Assembly (NCBI GenBank): GCA_026120035.1
Contig: JALRME010000018.1
Span: 839,899 to 903,898, forward strand
Direction of reading: 5' to 3'
Source of the DNA: Coleophoma eucalyptorum
Taxonomy: Eukaryota; Ascomycota; Leotiomycetes; Helotiales; Dermateaceae
Length of the DNA: 64,000 nt
The notes beneath the pieces were generated by a model. That model made no database searches. It saw only the letters and a list, made by a program, of their open reading frames with translations, and had not been told where the DNA came from. Shown here one piece after another: positions 35,909-47,253 of the stretch (positions are counted from its first letter, which is position 1; each line of letters opens with the position of its first letter). Position numbers and translations under genes: made by a program.

Positions 35909-37829
35909 ATGGGTCTAGGGGTTTTAGAAGATTACAAACTTGAGCATGTTCCTGGGACGGCTCCCTTGAACGAGCTAGGCCGTGAGGTGTACAATACTAG
36001 CGGCGTTGACTCTAGTATATTGAAGCACGACGCTACCGGAACTATTGTCCTTGTTCCACAACCCTCCGACTCACCAAATGATCCGCTCAACTGGTCTCGA
36101 TTGAAGAAGGAAAAATTCACAATAGCCTTCGCGTTTGGTTGTGGTTGCGTTGGAGGCAAGTTCTATAGAATCTGACCGGTCCGATCGCTGAACTGACCTG
36201 GCTAGCTGTTGGACCATTGCTCGGAGCGGCTTTTGTGTCTCTGGCTACAGAATTCGATGTTCCTCTATCAACCTTCATCCAGGGTGTTCAAGGAGGTGTT
36301 ATCATAGCGATCGCCTTCTCCAGTCTCATTTTCAACGCTGTAGCGGTCAAGTATGGTAAAAGACCTGTCTATCTCCTTACCTCCGTTGGCTTGGTGGTTA
36401 CCTGTTTTTGGGCGGCAGCAGCAAAGAGCTTTGGTTCTCTCGTAGCTGCTAGAGTCATACAAGGCTTGTGTATGGGCCCTCTTGAGGCTTTGGTGCCAGC
36501 TTCCATCGGAGATGTTTGGTAAGTCAGTCTCAATTTTTTTGCAACTTTCTGCTCATCCTGATAGGTTTGTTCATGAACGTGGCTTCCGAAATGCCATTTT
36601 CAACCTTGGTGTACTTGGAGGAATCAATCTAGCACAGCCAATCGGTATGCATATGCCTCATATCCAGGATTATGCTAACTTAGTAGGTGGTGTCATTATC
36701 CAATATAGTGGATACAAAACGGCTTTCAACGCTATGGGAGGAGCCTTCGTTGTTCAACTTATCCTTATATTCCTGTGGATGCCCGAATCAGCGTATCATC
36801 GAAAAAACACTGTAAATCTGGATTTGGGCGGAAACAATGTAAATTTAACCGACCAAAGCAGAAAAAAGATGCTAATGCTTTCTAGATCATGACTGAGATT
36901 GCTCTGTCACACAAGATGGATGCACAACACATCGAAGAGAAGACTACAGCCACACCAACAGCCACACAAGAAGCCCCAAATACCGAATCACAACAATCTT
37001 GGGCGAAGGAATTGCTTCCTTATAGTGGGTACATCAACCACGTTTCATTCTGGAACACACTATGCCGGCCATTGTCATTGCTTGCATCTCCAGCCGTACT
37101 TTGGGCTACGCTTCTCTTCACAACCTGCATCTCTTGGCTTGTCGGCATCTCCGTCACTCTATCTCAGATCTTCTCCGCGCCGCCATACAATTTCTCCATC
37201 ACAGCAGTAGGGTGTAGCAATCTCAGCTCGTTCGTTGCCTCAATACTTGCAACTGCTGCAGCAAGCCCCCTTATCGACGGACTGGTCCGTAAGCTCTCAA
37301 AGATGAATGGCGGAACATTTGGTAAAGTCCACCACATAGAAGCAACCCAAGCGAGATAGATATAAAGAAATGAAATCTAATGATTGTTACAGAACCCGAA
37401 TTCCGTCTCCCCATCTTGGCCAGCTATCTCCTCTTCACCGTCAGCGGATTCTTCGCATGGGGCCAGTCTTCCTATGCACAAGATCCCTGGCCGGTGCCCG
37501 TCATCGTTGGTCTTGGATTCATCAATTTTGGCATCCAGCTTGGAACGACGGGCATCGTCTCCTACGTGGTTGACTGTCATCGAGACAAGGCCGGCGAGGC
37601 ATTCGCCGCTATGAACTTCGTCAAGAACTTGTTCGCCTTCGGGCTTTCTCAGTATATCAATTCCTGGATTGCAACGCAGGGAGTGAGAGATGCTTTCTTT
37701 GTCATTGGTGGCATTACGGCTGCTGTTAGCTTGACGACTATTCCTATGTATATCTATGGGAAGAGAGCTCGGAGTTGGACATATCGCCACAATATTGCTG
37801 GGAAGGCCGTTGTCCATGGCAGCGGTTAA
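35909..37829 (+). CDS. Major facilitator superfamily transporter
   Basis: Six exons: 35909-36155, 36206-36518, 36565-36644, 36687-36838, 36886-37321 and 37393-37829; 554 residues. Intron 1 uses a GC donor (GCAAGT). Hallmarks: NDPLNWSRLKK before helix 1, as in many fungal drug-efflux (DHA1) and Hol1-type carriers; the helix 2-3 loop motif KYGKRPVYL; RVIQGLCMGPLEALVPASIGDVWFVHERG after helix 4; and a long hydrophilic central loop (about residues 255-300). Twelve helices are expected. Its position among two SDRs, a methyltransferase and a dioxygenase suggests export of a metabolite. Confidence 0.88.
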
Positions 37830-38114
37830 CTGGTTTAGCTTTCAAATAAAGGAAGAATAACGAGCATGTTCCTTTGTACGTAGCCTGCTTGAGAGACTCT
37901 TTGACTCTCAGAAAAATTGCCAAATAATAGACGTCTAACTAAACTTCAGCCGGCCGTAAGTGTATCTTGTGAAACAAACGCAAATCAAGCACTTCGGAAA
38001 TTAAAACATATAGCCTCGTGGAAATTATTGAGTTTACCTTAATGACCAATATCGACTTTCAAAAAAATGGATTCCTGGGATTATCTAAATAACTCCCTAC
38101 TTTTCCGAACCGTC

Positions 38115-39090
38115 CTAGATTCTCTCAATCAAGAAGAACAACCTCCTCTGCGCCTCCGCCTCCGTCTCTCCCTTGAAGAATCCATTCGCCTTCGTATGCT
38201 TCACCACATCATCTTTATTTCCCAATTCACTACGATCTCTATACTCCGCCCAAATCCTAACCTTCGCCCCTTCTTTCCTCGCAACATCCTCCCACATCTC
38301 CACAAAGCTCTCTCGGCTATGCCTCCAAATCTCCTTCTCCACCCCTTTCTTCAAAAACGGATATTTCAGCATATGCACCCCCGGCTGCGTGCTCGCGGCT
38401 TGGATACCAATGATCTTGCTCTGGGGGGCAGCAGAGAGAAGGTCGAGGATCCGCGACGCAGCCTCAGTTTGCTGTTGGAGCGAGAACGCGTGGAGGAACA
38501 TGTTTATGACGATCACGTCCCAAGAACCACGAGTCTGCATCAACGCATCGCCTTGTCCCGCCCCAGCGAAGATATCGCCCTGGAGAAAGTGACCGCCAAA
38601 TTTCCGCTCGTCCCGGAATAGCTCATACCCCATCGCTTCGTATGGCGGCAGGATATCGCAACCGTACAGCGACGAGACTGGCACCCCGTCAAAGGCTAAC
38701 TTGCGAAGATCTTGACCAAGACATGTCCCCAGATCGAGAAGTTTCTTTTGGGGTGCTCTCTTGAGTTGTTGAAGAAGTGATGGGTAGGAAGGGTGCAAGC
38801 TTAATCCTAGGACGAGCCACCAGAAGAGGCCGATGCAGGGCATAGGGTAGATTGCGTATGCCTTTTCTCTCTGTGAAAAAGGTTAGTATATGTGCTTGTG
38901 GCACAGGGCAAGAAAGGGAGCGAACTATAGCGAGGAGATGTGCCTCTTGCTCATCTTCTTCAATGCCACTATATTCTTTCAATAGTTTCGTGAGAGCTTC
39001 GCTTCTCAGGCGGGGATTGATGCTCGGGAGATACCAAGGGACGTCTTTAGAACGGTTCACCTGCGCATATTCCGGCGTTGATAATGGCAT
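38115..39090 (-). CDS. Class I SAM-dependent methyltransferase, meroterpenoid-cluster type
   Basis: Minus-strand exons 38926-39090 and 38115-38870, 306 residues; the single intron (55 nt) has a weak donor GTTCGC but a good acceptor and branch site. The SAM-binding motif LLDLGTCLGQDLRKL starts near residue 100 and is followed by the acidic end of strand 2 (YGCDILPPYEAMGYELFRD). The block REKAYAIYPMPCIGLFWWLVLGLS before motif I is, from memory, characteristic of methyltransferases in fungal meroterpenoid clusters (AusD-like). A carboxyl- or hydroxyl-directed methylation of a polycyclic product is plausible, but no scaffold gene is in the window. It is convergent with the MFS gene. Confidence 0.85.
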
Positions 39091-39486
39091 GGCTGGATTT
39101 GACGCCTTGATTTAAGCTAAAGAAGAATGTTGAGAACTCGTCTGGAATTGGAGAGGTGAAGAGGTTGGAGATGGTTTATTTATGTGTAGTGTTCTCAGTT
39201 GTGCTTATTGTGTCAGATAGCAGGGTAGGTAGGTGTCAGCTCGTCGCTAATGGGTTGGGCTACTTTATTGGGGAGGGAATGCGAAAGCGAAGACTGGTCG
39301 TCAAGCATCCCCATTCGGGTGCGCTGGACGTCAAAATCCGATTTCCAAATATACTCTGATAGACCTATGATGTAATGATTGCTTAGGCTAAGTAATACTC
39401 TGGATTCTAGAATTGGAAATCTGCGGACTTAGTACTCAGGGTAGAATGCTCAACATAGCTTGCTGTCAAATAGATTGCAGAATCTC
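39091..39486. other. Short intergenic region
   Basis: 396 bp with the promoter of the methyltransferase and the 3' flank of the dioxygenase, both on the minus strand. No gene seen. Confidence 0.5.
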
Positions 39487-40632
39487 TCAATTATCATTTG
39501 TGTGTCGGAAAGAAAAAATGTCATTCAACTTCCCGAAATCGCTGTCATCAGGCAGGAGATCGGCTCTGACCTCAACAGGCTGTCCTCCATGCTTCATGAA
39601 GAAATTGCCTTGGCTAAGCGGCAGCTTCGATCGCAATGTATGGTTAGGATACCATTGAGCCTTTTCCAGTCAGCATATATAGTCAAGATAACCGACAAGG
39701 TATCCACATACCTGATACCCCAAAGCAAGCATGATGCGATACTGATCACTTTCATTCGGCATTCCAGCATGCCAAGTCCTCAAGTCTCTCAGCATAATAT
39801 CTCCCTTCTGGCAGACTGGCTGGATGGGAGGACGGATAGCTCGTCTCTGTTCGATGACATCTTCCAATACATTGCAGGTGGGCTCGCCAACTCGAAGCTT
39901 GCCATTAGTGAGCGTGGAATCCGGTGTTGCAAGTACTTGTTCATGCCCCGTTGTGTGTGCGTGTGAACCCAACCAGAATTCCGTTGACCCGTTGGCTTTG
40001 CTGAAGTCACAGAGGGGAATGTTTGCGATCACGAAGAATGGACACTTCTCATTGTCAGAGTTTGGACATTAGACTAATGTCGAGGATAAATGTACCTGAG
40101 GGTGGTAGAAGACAATGTCTTTGTGAACTGGTTGCCGAAGTCCCGCCGTATGTGGAAGCGCATTATTACCCGTGATGAAGTTGTGTATGGGCTTGTATCC
40201 AAGATAACTAGCAAGTTAGAGATGATTCACGATACGATGTCCCAGGACATACGCATTCATAACCTGGATCACAAAGGAATTGAAAAACACATCGTTGTAC
40301 TGGAACGCAGGGTCGTTCAGCGGCGGTGCTTGGAGGATATTGGCTAAAAATTAGCTTTACTCAAACCACCGAAGGACCTGCAGGGCCAACATACAATTGA
40401 CTCCCTGGTTAAAAGGCTTCGTTTGGTTCTTGACTAAATCATCTGCTTCTTTGCTCATATACTCATTCAAATGCTCAACATGAGCCACGTCCACAACTCC
40501 CTTGAGCACGGCGAACCCATCCTGGTGCAACGCCTCTAGTGCGGCCTGGATGTTCTGGGAGTCGTAAGTGCCGGCCTTCAGTTCGGCGGGAGTGGCGACA
40601 ATGAGTCTAGGGCCGTCTTGTACAGAACCCAT
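39487..40632 (-). CDS. Phytanoyl-CoA dioxygenase-like Fe(II)/2-oxoglutarate oxygenase
   Basis: Minus-strand exons 40395-40632, 40253-40343, 40096-40207, 39712-40044 and 39487-39660, 315 residues. The second intron is only consistent in frame if the donor is GTATGT at 40252, which joins VMNAY to LGYKP. The iron-binding triad is visible: H138-K-D140 and distal H239 (TWHAGMPN), with R250 (QYRIML) for 2-oxoglutarate binding. FWLGSHAHT lies between them. In fungi this family hydroxylates or rearranges polyketide and terpenoid intermediates, or acts on lipids. With the adjacent methyltransferase it points to tailoring of a secondary product. An in-frame upstream ATG at 40731 is possible, but MGSVQDGP is the better start. 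Confidence 0.88.
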
Positions 40633-41281
40633 GATTGCGATGAAGAGTGTAGGACTACTACTGTAGGTTAGAGAAGGGTTCGTGAACAACAACGCGTCCT
40701 CCTGATTGCTTTGCTTCCATCCTTCCCCCACTTTACCAAATGGTCGGAGTCAGAATATCTCGTGGTCGTACTCAGTGTCTGCAGTATCTGTCGGCCACGG
40801 CCGAAGAACACCTCATCCGGTAAGTGAGCGAGTGATCAGATCACTGCTCGCCTGTTTTAATCGCCAAGTTTGGATCTTCGCGCCGAATCCCTGCAGCCGA
40901 AGGATGAACTTTTTTTTTTCTACCGGAGGCTCAGGTCAGGGTCCGCAACGGCGTGTCAATCCATCGACATGAACGGTTGTTTGTTATCTGTGAACATTGT
41001 CCACTCAGCGTAGGAAATGAAAGAGGGTCCCCCAGAAAAGATAACGAACGATGCCCTAATCATGATTGATAACGCCGCCGCAGCCACTGATGGTTTAAAG
41101 GGTCGGGAACCAGCCGCGAAACAAATTTTCCTTTTTTTTGAGCTTTTAGTCTTCTAGAATCTCTTGGTGCTTGAGATTTTGTTCTTTGGGAAGACCTGAT
41201 GATTTAGTCCCCCCCTCCTTCCAAGAAAGATCGACCCCCGCACCACAAGGCAGAGGCATTCTCCGAAAAGAGATCGCAACC
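40633..41281. promoter_or_regulatory. Divergent promoter region between the dioxygenase and the NCS1 permease
   Basis: 649 bp between divergent start codons. It contains GATAAC/TTATC-type GATA elements (AAGATAACGAACGATG near 41038 and TTGATAACG near 41066), the type of site bound by nitrogen regulators such as AreA. Two copies about 30 bp apart lie on the permease side, which would fit a nitrogen-controlled permease. Confidence 0.45.
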
Positions 41282-43287
41282 ATGGGTGTCGCCAACTTGA
41301 AGGAGCAAGCCTCGGTCAAGGCTAAGAATTTCAAGAACGCCTTTCGCAGCGGTGCTGATTTTCAGAAATGGATCCAAACTCAAAATACAGAGCTCGATGC
41401 GCATTCGAAAAATGGGCGGGTTCAATGGAGCAACGAAGATCTCGACCCAACGCCACCGGCGAAGAGAACTTGGAGATGGCCCAACTTCGTCAGTTTCTAC
41501 ATGGGTATCTCCTTTGGGAACTGGACGCTGGGTAGCACGATGATTGGGATCGGGTTGAATTGGTGGCAGAGTATACTGGTCATCTTTGCATCGCAGCTGA
41601 TTTCCAGTGTTGCCATGTTCTTCAATTCGAGATGTGCGAGTGTATATCATATTGGATATCCTGTAGTGGCAAGAAGTGTCTTTGGCATGTGGGGAAGCTA
41701 CTACTTTGTGGGAGCGAGAGCAGCCCTGGCGGTTATCTGGTATGGTGTACAATGTACGTTGCACCTCTATCTCCTCCCTTGGCTCAGGGTAGTTCATCTG
41801 AGTGCCTAAATTTATCTGGAAGTCTGTCTCATCCAGATGATTGATCACAACTGGATATCCAACACATGACTTGAATGTCTATCTCTATTCATGGCGGAAA
41901 GTGCTGACAAGAAAAGTGTATTCCGGGGCCAGTTTCATGAGTAACATACTCCGCTGCATTTTTGGCCACAACTTCACCGACATCCCTAACCACATCCCAG
42001 AGTCGATAGGAATAACTAGCGGTGACATGCTAGGGTTCTTCCTCTTCTGGCTGGTTCACTTCCCCTTCTGCGCCTTCCGGCCCTATCAACTACGATCCTT
42101 CTTCTGGTTCAAATCCATCATCGTCATTCCTGCTGTTTGGGGACTCTTTATCTTCTGCATGGCCAACACAAAAGGAAATGTGGGATCTGTCTACTCTTCT
42201 TCTTTCAGCGGAAATAAGGGATGGTTCATTATGTATGCTATCAATTCAGGAATGGGCAACACGGCGACATTGATCACGAATCAGCCAGATATAGCGCGAT
42301 GGAGTAAGACCAAGAGTGGTGCGCAGTGGTCGCAGTTGATCACGCAACCGCTTGCTGTAACTTTGTCAGCATCTCTTGGTATTCTCGCAACTGCTGCGAT
42401 CAACAACACTTGGGGACTCGATCTGTGGAATCCTTGGGATTTGCTTAGCGCTATCCTCGACAGATACTGGACTGCAAGTGCTCGTTTTGCAGTTTTTCTT
42501 TCTGCCTTTACTTGGCTGGTCTCCATCTTGGGAACAAACATTGGTGAGTGCCACTGCTTTAGTAAACGAACAGTGCTAACAGAACATCTAGCTGCGAACA
42601 TGATCCCGTTTGGCGCTGATAGTAGCATGTTGATGCCAAAATATATCACCATTCCTCGTGGTCAGTTCTTGGTGGAGTTCCTGGCCTTTGCTATCTGCCC
42701 TTGGAAGATCATGGCTTCTGCTTCAGTCTTCACCACTTTTTTGTCCGGATATGGCCTTTTCATGGCTAGTGTTGTTGCTATTATGATCTGCGACTGTAAG
42801 TATTTTCCTAATTGTGGCAAGGAAACAAAAGCTTACATTCATAGACTTTATCATTTCCAAAGGGAATGTTTTCATTGGGCACCTATACAATGGCAGCAGC
42901 GAAAACAAGCACTACTATTACCACAAAGGTTGGAACATCCAAGCTCTCATCGCATATCTCTGCGGCATTGCGCTTCCTTTTCCAGGTTTCGTCGGGACTT
43001 TAGGTCCTACCGTATCCGCTTCAGCAACGGAACTTGGCCGTCTTGGTTGGATGTTGTCGTTTACCGTCAGCTTCTCGGTGTACTGGGCCATTTGCACAGT
43101 CTGGCCAACTCATAATCAAACTATAATCAAAGAGATGGGTTTGAAATGGGAGGAGGCGTCTGATGCTCCAGTTGTTGCTGAAGATGGAACAGAGATTGTC
43201 GAAGAAGACAACCAAGTCCGTGCTGCAAGCGAGGGATCCGAAAGCGAAGTAGGAACAGAGGCCTATCGAGTGCAGGAGAAAGTCTGA
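41282..43287 (+). CDS. NCS1 (Fur-type) nucleobase/allantoin/uridine permease
   Basis: Exons 41282-41753, 41917-42543, 42592-42795 and 42845-43287, 581 residues. Intron 1 (163 nt) is three times longer than its neighbours. Cation symporter of 12 helices. Typical blocks: WSNEDLDPTPPAKRTW before helix 1; FYMGISFGNWTLGSTMIGIGLNWWQS; YPVVARSVFGMWGSYYF; and the helix 8-10 region SVFTTFLSGYGLFMASVVAIMICDY. These match the fungal FurA/FurD/Fur4 group rather than the Fcy group. Substrates may be uracil, uridine, allantoin or hydantoins; sequence alone does not decide. The C-terminal tail is rich in Glu, as is common for endocytic regulation. A Zn2Cys6 gene lies convergent downstream. Confidence 0.93.
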
Positions 43288-43552
43288 GTTTACTTTATGA
43301 AAACCAGCCATACCGCTGCAAATCTGCCTCGGTTTACACAGAATTGATTCGTATCAGGACTCTTTAGATTTCCAAGATGTTTTAGTGATTGAAATCTCAA
43401 GCTGTGATCATGACTGAATATAGATGCCCAAACACCGAATCAGTGCGACTGCTTGTTTGTACCAAGTGATTGGGGTTCCTTGATAACCGAAATATGCCAG
43501 GTGATATCTCGGCTATAGTGTGCAGAACTTTTGTAAAAGCCGAATGTATAGT

Positions 43553-45737
43553 TTATTTGAAGGTTCCCTCGATATCCCAAGAGAATTCGGTATTCATAAA
43601 TTCATCAGTCATCAATTGACCCAGATCGTATTCATTCAAGGGCTGTTGAAGATCGAAGCCAACCTGCTGATCAAAAGACAAATCGTCCATCAAACCCGCG
43701 CCCGCCATAAAGTCAAAGCAACCTGGAGAGCGCTTCGAACTGCTGGCAACCGGGACCTTCATCGCAACATCAAGAACTTGGCGTATCTGCTTTGCACAAA
43801 GCCACGTATTCGCTACAGCATCGATGGCGTTTAGGACTTGGTTTAGGGGTTTGCTAATCTTAGGGTTGGTCCACTCGTAATTCATAAGATATCGTTTTAT
43901 GAGGATAACACTTGCTGCTGAGGCAAGTGTGTGGACAAATGTCAAGGGTAAGTGGCTGTATTTGTAGTCACGGGAGTAGATCTTAAGCAGATCTATTAAA
44001 GAGTCGAGAGATTCGTAGCAGGTCTGGATGTCTTCCAGTGGAACCTGGAGTGGATCTCGTAAAGAGTTCCGAGGGGGCCGGCGTAGAATTATCACAGCCG
44101 TGTGGAATACCATGCTATTTCATTAGCGACTCATCGACAATTTACCGAGCATACTTACTGAAGTTGAATGATATTGGAAGGGACTGGCCCTACAGTCCAT
44201 TTCGTCCAATGTAGCTTTGATGGCAAGTCTGCCAACCACTTCGTCAGACTCACATGGATCCGTGTCACTTTACTTGCCAATACAGTTGGATCGATATCAG
44301 TATTCCGGTTCTCAAAGACCTCTGTAATCATACAATGCTGAATCTTTGACAGCTCCGCTTGCCATATCCAAGTAGCGACAAGTGCTAGGCCATCCTCGTA
44401 AGCAGTTTCTGAAATTCCTTTCACGATGTATTTTTCGAGTAAAGATTGCCATTCCGGTGGGTAAGGTATGCGAATTGTATTTCGGACATCCGACTCCCCA
44501 GGATAAAGAGCTGGTGGTCGACCAAAATACAGGCTCAGCTGTTTGTCAGCAATGAAGGATGCCCAGTAGACTCGTCTCAGAATTTCTCTATCAATTCGAG
44601 AATCTTGGGACCCCTTCCAATTACTTGGGTCAAGATGTAAACCCATCTCATGCGCGAGTCGGAAAGCCATTCCTGAGAACAGCCATCCTTTGGATGCCTT
44701 CCCCTGACCAATAGCTCTATGTCCAAGCAACAGCAGGGCCTGTAAAGTGGTGAGGTTTGGAGACTCTAGCGCTGAAACATACAGCAGTTGTTGCGCACGA
44801 GAAGCGAACATTTCAGAGAGGCCCCTTAATCCCGGCTCCTCACTGGCCAACGCACCCATTGCGCAGATGGCATACATGAGCAGATCTGAGTAGTAGGGTC
44901 CTCCACCAGCGTCGAAATCTCGCAGGAAATACTCACGATACACACACATATGATAATAATATTGGTGTGTAAAAAAGGTGGCCATCAAACCGAGGCATAC
45001 GCCACTTTGAGGCGTAATAGCAAATGCCAGTTGGGAATAAGTGTCGACGTCTAGCTCAAGTGCAGAGTCAGTATTAGGAGTCGGTATCTCTGTCTGTGCC
45101 ATTTCTGAGGCTGCGAATGCCTCCTGTTCATCGGACGGATTGATTTGGAAGAAGCTGGTAGGGCCATAGAACTGAGCGGCTTTTCCGTCTCGGAGTTTCC
45201 GTAGATGCCCGGCTCTGGGCCGCATTGCCAGTGAAAGGTTTTCATGTGACGCAGGAGGTTCAGAAATGTTGTTGAATTGGATCTCTGAAGGGAGAGACGA
45301 ATCGAATTTGGAGAGCATATCATCTCGATCGGCAGGTTCAGCGGTACTCAGTCTAGCAATGAAAGCTCGGAGTGATTTGATCTCTCGCTCTAGTGCCTGA
45401 ACCTGAGCTCGAGACACGGGCCTACGCCTGTTAGCTCAAGTTTAGACATGAACGACTTCCTCTAGCACCTTTGCTTCTCGCCTGTACCCCGGAAGTGGCA
45501 TTCGGTCTTCGATTTCTCACATCGGGAACAAGGTTGCACACGATCACATTTTATCTGGTTCATGTCAGCCTTACCGGTCTCACTTCCCTATCCCTAGAGC
45601 TATACCTTTCTTGTGCGGCATCTGTCACAGCTACAATTCATTAGAATACACTGTGTAACTGTGCCTGTGTCTGTCACTTACGAGGTCTGGAAGACAAGCC
45701 TCTCCATAGGCTCGTCATGCTGAGCGCTCATATTCAT
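43553..45737 (-). CDS. Zn2Cys6 transcription factor with fungal_trans domain
   Basis: Minus-strand exons 45682-45737, 45606-45630, 45469-45554, 44159-45427 and 43553-44114 (introns 41-51 nt), 665 residues. The 25 nt second exon encodes CDRCRTRK. The cluster has C20, C23, C30, C36, C39 and C46 (x2, x6, x5, x2, x6), followed by a linker and a short coiled coil (VQALEREIKSLRAFIARL). The middle-homology region is clear (GLMATFFTHQYYYHMCVYREYFLRDF, GKGWLFSGMAFRLAHEMGLHLDP-like block). The C-terminus is acidic (DEFMNTEFSWDIEGTF), a possible activation segment. It likely controls the neighbouring permease and DUF1445 gene, by position only. Confidence 0.88.
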
Positions 45738-46332
45738 GATAATTGATCAAGGCTGAGACTCATTCCAAGCCGTAGACATGGAGAACAACACTGTGGTGAG
45801 GTTGGAACCTGTGCGGCACAGGTAATTGTGGGGGAACGTCGAGGATCGAAGTAGCTGCTGGGACTGGGAACAACATAAGAACTTGAAATCGTTTATGGAA
45901 TGATGCAGAAGATCGCTGCGATGCAGATGCACAAGGTGGGAGGAGCGTGGCGCGACCTTGGAAGGAATACATGATCATGTGACTGTATACTTGATGTAGA
46001 CGATGAGCCACTCCTTCCAAATGCAATTGTATCCGTGATTGATGATACAGATAAGGCAAACTTGGAAGACGAGGCAAGTTAATTAACAGCTTAATATATG
46101 AAGAAACTTTGCAAATTTGGAAACAGAAATATTGCGGACGTAATGCGCAGCATGCAGATTAGCCAGGGACTCTTCATAGCGGCACAAAATCTTATAAAGC
46201 ACGTTTACACATGAGAACGGCGTACTCCATCCAATATTAATCTTACCCTATACTAAAGAATGAGAGCGAATATCATCCATTGCAGCAAAACAATTGTTCA
46301 AAAGAAAGTCCTACCACTAAACTCACCCACAC
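45738..46332. other. Intergenic region
   Basis: 595 bp between two minus-strand genes: the promoter of the Zn2Cys6 gene and the 3' flank of the DUF1445 gene. Nothing else recognised. Confidence 0.5.
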
Positions 46333-47253
46333 TCACTGCTTCTTGATAATATCCCAGTCTCTGCAATCCAAAATCAACATATGGCCAGGCGCATGTCCCA
46401 TAACAGTGCCCTCAAGACCAGCTCGCACGACAGCTTCCTGGGGCGTAACTCCACAACCCCAAAATACGGGAACATTATCATCATCACCAAACACTTCCAC
46501 AAGCGATCTCCCATCCATAGTTAAAGGGGTAGCACCCCAATCGGGCTCAGCAAGGTTCTTGATACCAAGCTTCTCGACCGCATCCCAGCCCCAAGCGATT
46601 GGTTCTCCATGTGTAGCGATATATGGCCTAGTGATATCCCTCACCCTCTCAATATCCTTCTTCTTGTAAGGCCGCATGGAAACGATATAGGTTGCCCCCG
46701 TAAAGACACCAGCAGGACAGAGAGGCACGTTCGTACGGTACATGGCAACATTTCGGTTCAAGACTGCATGGCGAGGAGGGAGGCCGGCATCACAGAGCGC
46801 AGACTCAAAGCTGTAAGAACAGCCAATGACAAACGCGATATGATCCTCCGTCCACTCCTCTGCGATATCTTCGCATTCGAACTTCTCGAGCTTGCCATCC
46901 TTGTATACCGTATATTTCGGTGCGTCGCGACGGATATCGAGGTCGCTGCTAATACCTTCGTCTGAGACGCCTTCGATCCAGGACTTGACCGCATCCCAAC
47001 GCCCAAGAGACTTGGATTCTGCAATGAGGGGACACGGAACGGGGTTTCGGGCACAGAGGATGCGGAAGTCCGACGCGTATCGTGAGGGGAGGACTATGAG
47101 GTTTGCTTGGAGGTAACTTGGGGCTAAACCAGAGGTTGGAGAGGTAAGTGCACCGTTTCGAGCTGCTTGACGTGCAGCAATGCCTGTGGTGAGGCTTGTA
47201 GCTTTGAGAGGAATTATTGCCTCAGCAAGGTGCGTTACCGTAGTGGTCGCCAT
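46333..47253 (-). CDS. DUF1445 protein (D-glutamate cyclase / putative hydro-lyase family)
   Basis: Intronless, 306 residues, close to the full length of the family. Family signatures visible: GLAPSYLQANLIVLPSRYA near the start; the pair HIAFVIGCSYSFESAL and VAMYRTNVPLCPAGVF; VVSMRP-like VSMRPYKKKD; HGEPIAWG; and the C-terminal PVFWGCGVTPQEAV...GHAPGHMLILD. In animals the homologous domain (DGLUCY) converts D-glutamate to 5-oxo-D-proline, and bacterial members are often encoded near amino-acid or 5-oxoproline use genes. The fungal role is not established here. The neighbouring permease and regulator suggest uptake and use of a nitrogen compound. Confidence 0.9.
   Translation of the reverse strand: MATTTVTHLAEAIIPLKATSLTTGIAARQAARNGALTSPTSGLAPSYLQANLIVLPSRYASDFRILCARNPVPCPLIAESKSLGRWDAVKSWIEGVSDEGISSDLDIRRDAPKYTVYKDGKLEKFECEDIAEEWTEDHIAFVIGCSYSFESALCDAGLPPRHAVLNRNVAMYRTNVPLCPAGVFTGATYIVSMRPYKKKDIERVRDITRPYIATHGEPIAWGWDAVEKLGIKNLAEPDWGATPLTMDGRSLVEVFGDDDNVPVFWGCGVTPQEAVVRAGLEGTVMGHAPGHMLILDCRDWDIIKKQ

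Noticed and set aside
41754..41916. Possible extra small exon in the 163 nt first intron of the NCS1 gene
   Set aside because: Joining the flanking exons directly gives the expected uninterrupted family sequence (WYGVQ to YSGASFMSNI); no extra residues are needed.
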